Part shown: positions 31,764 to 38,356 of the stretch, piece by piece | How the letters are laid out: the number at the start of each line of letters is the position of its first letter | How positions within the stretch are numbered: position 1 is the stretch's first letter | Assembly: GCA_025454395.1 (NCBI GenBank) | Contig: JALOOM010000074.1 | Coordinates: 1-38,356 of the forward strand | Reading direction: 5' to 3' | Length of the DNA stretch: 38,356 bases | Origin: Elainella sp. Prado103 | GTDB taxonomy: Bacteria; Cyanobacteriota; Cyanobacteriia; Elainellales; Elainellaceae | Notes under the pieces: generated by a model | What the model was told of the DNA's origin: nothing | What the model saw: only the letters and a program-made list of their open reading frames with translations | Databases searched by the model: none | Position numbers and translations under genes: made by a program

Positions 31764-34700
31764 GCACCTAACAACTTCAGGGTAGATTTTTGAGCTGCCG
31801 TTAGACCCGTTACGCCGGTTAAATTGAGTCCTTCATAAGGGCGATCGGACTGCAACACCTGAATGGTTTGGGGTAATCTGCCCTGCTGGGTCACTTCCGG
31901 GAACGACCAGAGCCGGATCATTTCATCTTCGCTACCCGTTGCCAAATATCGATCGTCGGCGCTAAATCGTAGGGTTTGCACGGCTTTCAGGTGATCATCT
32001 AAACACCCAATCAGGGTTTGAGTGGAGGCATCCCACAAGGACACTTGATGGTTGCTACCCCCGATCGCCAACAGACCGGCTGAATTAAAGTCAAGGGTGA
32101 GTACCCGTCCCACAGCAGGCGCGAGTTCAACCCCCTGACCGCTCTGATCTAGATGGGTGAGATCCCAGAGTCTAACTGTCTCGTCATGGCTACCACTGGC
32201 TAACAGGGAACCATTGGGATGGATAGCGATCGTTTGTACAGGTTTTTGATGTCCTTGCAATACTTTCAGACAAGTTCCTGTTTGAATCTCCCAGATTTGC
32301 ACGCTACCATCTTCATTGCCAGTAAATATCCATTGATCATCTAGACTGAAGGCAATCGCAAACACTCGACCGGCATCTCCCGAAATAACTGCCCTGCATT
32401 GTCCAGAAACCCATTCACTGGTGCGACCGGCCGATCGTCGTCCGACGGATTCATCAGCAGTCAACAGAGATTTAGCTTCCCAGAGTTTCACTTCACAATC
32501 GCCACTATTGGTTGCCAGGTAATCTCCGCTGGGGCTAAACAGAACAAGACGCACCGCTCCGGTTTGACCGCGTAGCGTTTGCACGCAGCGAGGCTCCCCT
32601 TCCCGATCCACCTGCCAGAACCGCACCGTCTGATCATCGCTCCCACTGGCTAAGATGCGACCGTCTGGACTGTATGCCACTGACCAAATGCGCCCCTGAT
32701 GCCCTGCCAATTCATGTAAGCAGTGACCCGTATTCACCTGCCACAACCGGACTTTGCGATCCTCATTACCGCTGGCAAGCTGCGCTCCATTGGGGCTAAA
32801 ATCAACCGACCAAACCCAGTTGTTATGCCCCTTTAAGGTTTTGAGGCAGCGGCCGGTATCCACCTCCCAGAATTTAATGGTTTGGTCGTCACTGCCACTG
32901 ACTGCCGTTTTGCCATCGGGGCTAAAATGCACGGTGAGGACGAGACCACTATGGCCTGTAAAGCTACGGATCGGCTCATCGGTATGAATTTCCCACAGCC
33001 GCAGTCGATCGTCACTACCGCTCAGCAAAAACTGACTATCGGGGCTAAAGGCGATCGACCAAGTACGGCTGCCATTCTCCAGCCAGCGCCAACATTCTCC
33101 CGTCTGCACCTCCCAAATCCAGAGCATCGGATCATCTCCCGCCGTCGCCAACCATCTGCCATCCGGGCTAAAGGCGACCGATCGCACCCCCCCTAAATGA
33201 GAGAGAATCTGCACCGAGCTGGTTGGGAGATGCCATACATGAACACTGCCATCAGCGCTACCGGCCGCCAACCGTTGCCCATCGGGAGAAAAGGCAATCG
33301 TACGAACCCCTCCTGCTGGTACCGCCAGGGTTTGGAGACAGTCTCCCGTTTCCAGATCCCAGAGTTTAACGGTGCCATCCTCGCTACTACTCGCTAACTG
33401 TGGCAAGGTTGGATTGAATGTAACTGTGTAGACCCAATGAGTATGACCGGCTAATTCTCGCAAACATTCTCCCGTTTCCACGTCCCACAGACGAATCATT
33501 TGATCCTCACTGCTACTAGCCAGAATTTGGCTATCCGGACTAAAGGCAACCGACCAACCCCATTGAGCCCGATCGCCCCGACAAGTAAACAGTTGCTTGC
33601 CATCACTCGCTTGCCAGAGACACAGCTCTCCTTCCGCATCACTGGAAGCGACCAATTCCCCATTGGGACTAAAGGCGACCGCAAGAATGCTACCCAGGGT
33701 TTGGGCAAACACCGATCGGGAGATATCTGACTGGGAAAAGTCTACTCCATGCAGCGGTACATCCTGTAAATAAGCTTGCCAGATCGCCAGATGGGAAAAG
33801 TTGCGATCGGTCAGATCAGTGCCCAACTGACGAAATAGATTCAGAATATTGCCGACAGCATAGCCTGCTGCGGTTTGATAATCTTCCTGGAGTTGTTCAA
33901 CAATTTGTGTCAAATGATGCTCTAATTCCTTACGGCTACGATAGGTCTGGGAAAGTCGATCAATCAGGGGTTGGAGAATCAGTCGGATTTGACTTTCTCG
34001 GACATAGTCTTTGATCGGTGCTTTGATTAAGGCATGGCGAATCAGCAGATCAAACTCGCCACCGATCATTTCCTGACTGATCGCATCAATCAGCCGCTCC
34101 GTCACATATTCCATAATCACCGGCTGTTGGGTGTAAGCATTCACCGTTTTATCAATTAATGATCGCCAGCGTAGATTGCCGATCGCATCCATCAGCTTTG
34201 ATTTGGTGACTGCCGGAAGTAGGTCAGCTTGCAATTCCGGAATAGTGATCGGCTCTCGGTGGATTGCCAACCAATGCATGATTCCCTGTTCCAATTGGGG
34301 TAACCGATCAAATTGTTGTTGTAGTAAATAACGAATATCTTCAAAAACGGTGGTACCTTCTGCTAAAAATTCAGCAATACTACCGTCAAAGAGTTCCTGG
34401 ATTGTGGTAGCCACCACTTTTAAGGCCAAAGGATTACCGGCATAGCAACGGGTCAGTTGTTGCCACTGGTCTGGACTGCCGCTAAACTTGCCCTTAGCTT
34501 TGAGAATCTGGCGAGCTTCGGCTTCCGTAATGCCGCTCAATCGTAAAGCCCGCACAGGAGCCGTTGCTCCCTCGATCGCCATTAGTCCCTTCGGACTTTC
34601 ACGACTGGTGATCAGTAAACAACTCTGATGCGGCAATTCAGCCAAACGTTTGAGAATTTCGCCATATCCCTCATATTCGGGGTAGAAGAAACCAGAATAT

Positions 34701-35653
34701 TCCCCGCTCCGTAGAATGGTTTCTGCGTTGTCTAAAATTAGCAAACAACGGGTCGATCGCAGGATTTGCACCAATAGGGTTAGCAGGGGGTTGAGTTCGG
34801 TGGGCAACTCAATTTCCGTGCTCTGATTGGTGTTCTGGATACTATTCAAAATACTATTCTGATCAGCATTCTGATTGGTGCTCTGATTAGTATTCTGCAT
34901 CAGCGATCGGAGCCAGTCTCGCAACATCTCAGGAGGCGAAGGTGCATTTCGCAAGGAGCGCCAGACAATAAACTGAAAGCTGGACGCATCGGTAGATCGC
35001 GATTCGACAAGCTGTTGGGCAGATAGTTGGGCAAACTGTTGAGCCCACTTAACCGTCAGTGAAGTTTTGCCGATCCCGCCCATTCCCAAGACTGAGATGA
35101 CTCGACAGCGATCGGTGACAGCCCACTGAGTCAGAGTTTCTAGTTCTGTGTCCCGACCATAAAAAGTAGAGACATCGATCGCATCTCCCCAGTCGCAAAC
35201 TGCGGGGTAAACCGAGGGATAAACTGAGCGATCGAGGGGCGGGGCAGAGCCGATCGATGAGGAGCCAGCAGGCAGTGGTGTCGAAGAATCAGCCCGATCG
35301 ATTACAGTCGAGGTATCGCTTCCACCTGATGGTTCTGGCATGCCACTAGACGACAGGATCGGTGCCACTGGGGGGCGAACTGGAGTACGAACTGGGGGGT
35401 GATTTTGTTGATAGCGCCTCAAAACCGCTTGAATATTATTCTTGGTTACTTTTTCGTTCAGCTTACTGGATAGTAATTTCCAGAGCTTTGATCCAACATC
35501 TTTGATATATCCCGTATCATACCCTGCGGCTTCTGCAATTTCGGCATAGGTTTCCCCTGTCCAGCAGCGTCGAAATACAATCTCCTGCACATCACTGAGG
35601 CAGTCTTGCTGCAATATCTGATCGAGAATTGCCAATGCTTCTTCTACTGTCAT
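31751..35653 (-). CDS. HTH / NB-ARC / WD40-repeat STAND protein
   Basis: A 1300-residue receptor-like protein. Residues 1-85 form the helix-turn-helix domain of the vWA-MoxR-associated (vMAP) type (VEEALAILDQIL, YAEIAEAAGY, KDVGSKLWKLLS). Residues 86-160 are a Pro/Ser linker. NB-ARC follows, with Walker A GMGGIGKTS at 190-198 and Walker B CLLILDNAE at 303-311. From about 650 to 1270 there are 14 WD40 repeats, enough for two seven-blade propellers. An Asn/Gln/Ser-rich run of 27 residues (253-279) splits the NTPase domain. Such STAND proteins act as ligand-triggered switches; an immune role is plausible but inferred. It is a monocistronic-looking gene. Confidence 0.92.
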   Translation of the reverse strand: MTVEEALAILDQILQQDCLSDVQEIVFRRCWTGETYAEIAEAAGYDTGYIKDVGSKLWKLLSSKLNEKVTKNNIQAVLRRYQQNHPPVRTPVRPPVAPILSSSGMPEPSGGSDTSTVIDRADSSTPLPAGSSSIGSAPPLDRSVYPSVYPAVCDWGDAIDVSTFYGRDTELETLTQWAVTDRCRVISVLGMGGIGKTSLTVKWAQQFAQLSAQQLVESRSTDASSFQFIVWRSLRNAPSPPEMLRDWLRSLMQNTNQSTNQNADQNSILNSIQNTNQSTEIELPTELNPLLTLLVQILRSTRCLLILDNAETILRSGEYSGFFYPEYEGYGEILKRLAELPHQSCLLITSRESPKGLMAIEGATAPVRALRLSGITEAEARQILKAKGKFSGSPDQWQQLTRCYAGNPLALKVVATTIQELFDGSIAEFLAEGTTVFEDIRYLLQQQFDRLPQLEQGIMHWLAIHREPITIPELQADLLPAVTKSKLMDAIGNLRWRSLIDKTVNAYTQQPVIMEYVTERLIDAISQEMIGGEFDLLIRHALIKAPIKDYVRESQIRLILQPLIDRLSQTYRSRKELEHHLTQIVEQLQEDYQTAAGYAVGNILNLFRQLGTDLTDRNFSHLAIWQAYLQDVPLHGVDFSQSDISRSVFAQTLGSILAVAFSPNGELVASSDAEGELCLWQASDGKQLFTCRGDRAQWGWSVAFSPDSQILASSSEDQMIRLWDVETGECLRELAGHTHWVYTVTFNPTLPQLASSSEDGTVKLWDLETGDCLQTLAVPAGGVRTIAFSPDGQRLAAGSADGSVHVWHLPTSSVQILSHLGGVRSVAFSPDGRWLATAGDDPMLWIWEVQTGECWRWLENGSRTWSIAFSPDSQFLLSGSDDRLRLWEIHTDEPIRSFTGHSGLVLTVHFSPDGKTAVSGSDDQTIKFWEVDTGRCLKTLKGHNNWVWSVDFSPNGAQLASGNEDRKVRLWQVNTGHCLHELAGHQGRIWSVAYSPDGRILASGSDDQTVRFWQVDREGEPRCVQTLRGQTGAVRLVLFSPSGDYLATNSGDCEVKLWEAKSLLTADESVGRRSAGRTSEWVSGQCRAVISGDAGRVFAIAFSLDDQWIFTGNEDGSVQIWEIQTGTCLKVLQGHQKPVQTIAIHPNGSLLASGSHDETVRLWDLTHLDQSGQGVELAPAVGRVLTLDFNSAGLLAIGGSNHQVSLWDASTQTLIGCLDDHLKAVQTLRFSADDRYLATGSEDEMIRLWSFPEVTQQGRLPQTIQVLQSDRPYEGLNLTGVTGLTAAQKSTLKLLGAIEL
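34817..34897. repeat. In-frame repeat inside the NB-ARC domain
   Basis: Imperfect units around ATTCTGATTGGTGTTCTG (plus strand) encode the QNTNQSTNQN-type low-complexity segment between two conserved NB-ARC parts. The length stays a multiple of 3. Confidence 0.75.
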
Positions 35654-35939
35654 ATTGCGGCACTCCGGGACGATCGTCAGGGGCTGGAATCGCTCAATCC
35701 AGATTGTAAGAACTTTCTGATTGACTTTTTGCTCAAATTGCTTGAAAAGATCAAAGTTCCAACTCTTGAGATTTTAAGCGATGACCCTCGTTCCTGTCTT
35801 GGCATCTTCTCCGGGAGTCCCCACTGGGGGATCGGGCGGTGTCGTAGAAGCCAGCTCCGTGAGACCTGTATCACCCTCTTCATGCTAGCCCCTCATGCTG
35901 GGCAAGAAACCTGCTCTGGGATTGAAAACAAATTCGCTC

Positions 35940-35967
35940 TTGACAATTCGTACTCGTAACGAGTACG
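35940..35967 (+). promoter_or_regulatory. Palindromic operator next to a -35-like TTGACA, upstream of the peroxiredoxin gene
   Basis: TTGACA at 35940-35945 is followed after three bases by a perfect 9-bp inverted repeat, CGTACTCGT and ACGAGTACG, around one central A (35949-35967). The centre falls in the spacer expected between -35 and -10, though the nearest -10 candidates (TACGCT at 35964, CATAAT at 35987) are weak or offset. I therefore call a repressor/activator site with unknown binder. The rest of the 368-bp gap 35654-36021 contains no convincing gene. Confidence 0.6.
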
Positions 35968-36021
35968 CTTAAGCAGAAGTGATTCACATAATATTGCACC
36001 AATCTTTATAGGAGTTCAGTG

Positions 36022-36756
36022 ATGGTAACCAACTGTGAGGGAAAACCCGTACCTAGCGTAACTTTTCAAACGCGGCAAGATAATCAGTGGGTGTCTGTCA
36101 CCTCCGATCAACTATTTCAAGGTAAAACGGTAGTTGTATTTTCGTTGCCTGGGGCCTTTACGCCGACTTGCTCTTCCACGCACCTACCTGGCTACAACGA
36201 ATTGGCCAAGACCTTTAAAGCCTGCGGTGTGGATGACATTGTGTGTATGTCGGTCAATGATGCTTTTGTGATGAATGAGTGGGCTAAGTACCAGGAAGCT
36301 GAGAATATCACGATGATTCCTGACGGGAATGGGGAATTTACTGCCGGGATGGGGATGTTGGTGGATAAATCTGACCTAGGGTTTGGCAAGCGATCGTGGC
36401 GCTACTCCATGCTGGTGAAAGATGGGATCGTGGAAAAAATGTTTGTTGAACCAGAGGAACCTGGCGATCCCTTTAAAGTATCCGATGCGGAAACCATGCT
36501 GCGATATATTAACCCTGATATTGCAAAACCGAAACTGGTGTCACTCTTCACTAAAGTGGGCTGCCCATTCTGTGCCCGTGCTAAAGCCATGCTGACCGAA
36601 CATGGCTTGGACTATGAGGAAATCGTGTTAGGACAACAGGTGACTAGCCGATCGCTGCGAGCTGTAACAGGTGCAACGACGGTTCCTCAGGTGTTCATTA
36701 ATGGTGAGCGGATCGGTGGATCCGAAGAATTAGCTGCTTATTTAGCCGCATGTTAA
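36022..36756 (+). CDS. Peroxiredoxin-glutaredoxin fusion (hybrid Prx5/Grx)
   Basis: A 244-residue fusion. Residues 1-165 are a Prx5-type peroxiredoxin with peroxidatic Cys50 in [18 protein letters not shown] and the [12 protein letters not shown] strand. Residues 170-244 are a glutaredoxin with the CPFC active site at 181-184, the [15 protein letters not shown] strand and a terminal EELAAYL helix. The fused Grx reduces the Prx with glutathione, so the enzyme removes H2O2 and alkyl hydroperoxides on its own. AGGAG lies seven bases before the ATG at 36022; a GTG one codon earlier is less likely. A strong palindrome precedes the gene, suggesting redox or metal-responsive control. Confidence 0.95.
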   Translation: MVTNCEGKPVPSVTFQTRQDNQWVSVTSDQLFQGKTVVVFSLPGAFTPTCSSTHLPGYNELAKTFKACGVDDIVCMSVNDAFVMNEWAKYQEAENITMIPDGNGEFTAGMGMLVDKSDLGFGKRSWRYSMLVKDGIVEKMFVEPEEPGDPFKVSDAETMLRYINPDIAKPKLVSLFTKVGCPFCARAKAMLTEHGLDYEEIVLGQQVTSRSLRAVTGATTVPQVFINGERIGGSEELAAYLAAC

Positions 36757-37000
36757 GTCGATGGAAGGATCGGCAACTTGGTAGCATGTAAGTAAAGCCT
36801 GAGGGCGGGTATGTTGGCAATCCAGATATCTGAACCTCAGCAGGAATGATTGCTCATCAGGTGGATAGATGGGCAAGCCGGTGAGAATAGGCGGCGGTGA
36901 TCAGGTGATCATTGCCAGATCACTTTGCCGCTTCCAGGCAGATTGGCTTTATGCTAAGAGTAGTTCGACGCTGCCATGCTGAAATGGGCATCAAAAGCTG

Positions 37001-38020
37001 ATGAAACGTACCGGAAAGTCGCTACCATCGTCATTTTTAGTTCGTTCAGTTCGGTGGGTTTGGACGAGTCTGTGGCATGCCATGATGTCGCAAATGGCCC
37101 CTCGTGACTCGACTGGAGAATATTTGCGTCCAGAGAGTCAATTTCGATCGATCCTCAGCCCCGATCCAGCCAGTTCTTTTCCAGTTGAACCTCAGCGTTA
37201 TCGACTGCTGGTCGGTTTAGGTTGCCCTTGGGCCCACCGAACTCTGGTGGTACGAGCCTTGAAAGGTCTGGAAGCTGCGATCTCAGTGTCGATCGTTCAA
37301 CCTTCACCGGAAGCAGGCGGTTGGGTATTTGAACATCCGGAGGAAGGTTGCCAGACTGTAAAACAACTCTATGAATTAGCAAATCCAGGTTATCGGGGTC
37401 GCTGTACGGTACCAGTTTTATGGGATACGAAGCAGAAGGCAATCGTCAATAATGAAAGCGCTGAGATTATTGTGATCTTGAATGCCGCGTTGAACGAATT
37501 TGCGACTCGTCCGAACCTGGATCTGTATCCGGATGCGCTGAAAGCTCAAATTGATGTCTGGAACGATCGAATCTATCCAACAGTCAATAATGGAGTTTAT
37601 CGCTGTGGCTTTGCTCAGACCCAGACTGCTTATGAGCAAGCTTGCACCAGCCTGTTTGATACATTGGACTCGATCGAACTTCAGCTTGGAAATACGCGCT
37701 ATCTTTGCGGTAATGGCATCACTCTGGCCGACATCCGATTGTTCACTACCTTGTTTCGATTTGATACCGTTTATTATTCTCTGTTTAAGTGTAATCGTCG
37801 CCGCATTCAAGATTATCCCCACTTGAGTGGCTATTTACGCGATCTCTATCAGCAGCCTGGTGTGGCTGAGACTTGCGATCTCCAGGCTGTGAAGCGTGAC
37901 TATTTCAGTAATTTGTTTCCCCTCAATCCGGGTGGAATTGTTCCCATGGGATCCGATCTCAATTTATCTGAACCGCATCAGCGCGATCGGATCGGGCAGC
38001 CAGCCAGTTCATCAACCTAG
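37001..38020 (+). CDS. Glutathione S-transferase, glutathionyl-hydroquinone reductase (Xi class, YqjG-like)
   Basis: A 339-residue Xi-class GST. The nucleophile is Cys75 in GLGCPWAHRT; other marks are YRGRCTVPVLWDTKQKAIVNNESAEI (split) and the C-terminal TLADIRLFTTLFRFDTVYY and YPHLSGYLRDLYQQPGV segments. Xi-class enzymes reduce glutathionyl-hydroquinones to hydroquinones. The N-terminal 30 residues are basic and variable, so the start at 37001 is only probable. The 244-bp gap before it shows no gene. Its TAG stop lies four bases before the aldo/keto reductase remnant. Confidence 0.92.
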   Translation: MKRTGKSLPSSFLVRSVRWVWTSLWHAMMSQMAPRDSTGEYLRPESQFRSILSPDPASSFPVEPQRYRLLVGLGCPWAHRTLVVRALKGLEAAISVSIVQPSPEAGGWVFEHPEEGCQTVKQLYELANPGYRGRCTVPVLWDTKQKAIVNNESAEIIVILNAALNEFATRPNLDLYPDALKAQIDVWNDRIYPTVNNGVYRCGFAQTQTAYEQACTSLFDTLDSIELQLGNTRYLCGNGITLADIRLFTTLFRFDTVYYSLFKCNRRRIQDYPHLSGYLRDLYQQPGVAETCDLQAVKRDYFSNLFPLNPGGIVPMGSDLNLSEPHQRDRIGQPASSST

Positions 38021-38023
38021 AAA

Positions 38024-38254
38024 ATGGATACCCTCCCAACCATTGCCCAAACCCGCAGTGTGACGGTCGCTCAGGTGGCGATCGCCTAGCTGTTGCATCA
38101 GCCGGACGTAATTGTCATTCCCAAATCGAGCCGAATTGAGCATGTTGAGCAGAACAATGCAGCGCTTGATCTCAAACTCAGCCCGGAAGAGCGATCGATC
38201 CTAGATGCGGTCTTTCCACCTCCAACCAAACCCGTCCCTGTGCAAATGTTGTGA
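38024..38254 (+). pseudogene. Aldo/keto reductase remnant
   Basis: Reading from ATG 38024 the frame gives VTVAQVAIA, then TAG at 38087, then LLHQPDVIVIPKSSRIEHVEQNN, ALDLKLSPEERSILDAVFPPP, and a TGA at 38252-38254. This is the C-terminal part of an aldo/keto reductase, where the family has Trp in VAIAWLLHQP; TGG to TAG would give the stop seen. The N-terminal three quarters, including the Tyr-Lys-His catalytic part, is absent. It is therefore a deletion remnant with an added nonsense change. It is not part of the GST gene. Confidence 0.8.
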
Positions 38255-38256
38255 AC

Positions 38257-38356
38257 TTAAAGTTGATAGGTCTGAAGATAGGCCGTGATCATTCGCTTAG
38301 CTTCCGCGATCCAATCCTGCCGTTCGGATCGATCGCGTGTCCAGGATAGCCACAGT
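38257..38356 (-). CDS. 3' end of a gene entering from the right (partial)
   Basis: On the minus strand the last 33 codons are open and end with TAA at 38257-38259. The peptide LWLSWTRDRSERQDWIAEAK followed by RMITAYLQTYQL looks like a real helical C-terminus with a Trp-rich start. It is too short to identify. It ends 2 bp from the aldo/keto reductase remnant, facing it. Confidence 0.6.
   Translation of the reverse strand, partial: LWLSWTRDRSERQDWIAEAKRMITAYLQTYQL

Noticed and set aside
35606-35959. A 117-residue plus-strand frame upstream of the peroxiredoxin gene
   Set aside because: It starts antisense in the NB-ARC gene, lacks a ribosome site, has no familiar motif and covers the palindromic promoter region.

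Overview
This window comes from a cyanobacterium. The evidence is gene content: a Psb27 photosystem II assembly lipoprotein, MenD (phylloquinone route), a Fur protein very close to cyanobacterial FurA, a KaiB-domain protein, a PilT pilus ATPase and an NB-ARC/WD40 receptor-like protein. The CGATCG core of the cyanobacterial HIP1 repeat is also extremely frequent. The genus cannot be fixed from the sequence. I see no rRNA, tRNA, CRISPR array, transposase, prophage or integrated plasmid, so this reads as ordinary chromosome with some accessory genes.

Layout. Positions 1-1730 (minus) hold a translationally coupled pair: a P-loop ATPase and the start of a partner that leaves the window. From 2261 to 5123 (plus) come a membrane-anchored subtilisin-like protease, a coupled 75-residue protein and a DUF1499 protein. 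From 5120 to 7116 (minus) are a four-carbon acid sugar kinase family protein and an FMN-binding PPOX-type protein, divergent from the PcrA/UvrD helicase (7225-9567). Next are an NTF2-like protein, BioB, a truncated gene remnant, a TIGR03032 protein, a thioredoxin-like protein, MenD, Psb27, a GPH-type MFS transporter and IlvD. Positions 20355-24024 carry a pentapeptide-repeat protein, PilT and the KaiB-domain protein. Fur with a probable autoregulatory Fur box, riboflavin synthase and an AlkA-like glycosylase follow. The right third holds a nuclease/DUF2075 helicase-like protein, a TPR protein, TenA, a small membrane protein, a 1300-residue HTH/NB-ARC/14xWD40 protein, a peroxiredoxin-glutaredoxin fusion, a glutathionyl-hydroquinone-reductase-like GST, a broken aldo/keto reductase and the 3' end of a further gene.

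Functions. Most genes are single housekeeping units (biotin, branched-chain amino acids, phylloquinone, riboflavin, thiamin salvage, DNA repair, iron and redox control), not one pathway. The accessory genes that could be conflict or signalling systems are the ATPase pair, the DUF2075 protein and the NB-ARC/WD40 protein. Their immune role is inference only.

The most unusual signal is structural. Many intergenic gaps carry their own short tandem array (unit 11-21 bp, 2-11 copies), and the unit differs at each locus. At seven genes the array starts at or just before the stop codon, so the gene terminus is duplicated several times; in four of these the repeated stops fall in all three frames. Similar expansions occur in frame inside menD, pilT, the DUF2075 gene and the NB-ARC gene. 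A 123-bp MITE-like element with perfect 16-bp terminal inverted repeats and 9-bp flanking direct repeats lies downstream of ribE.
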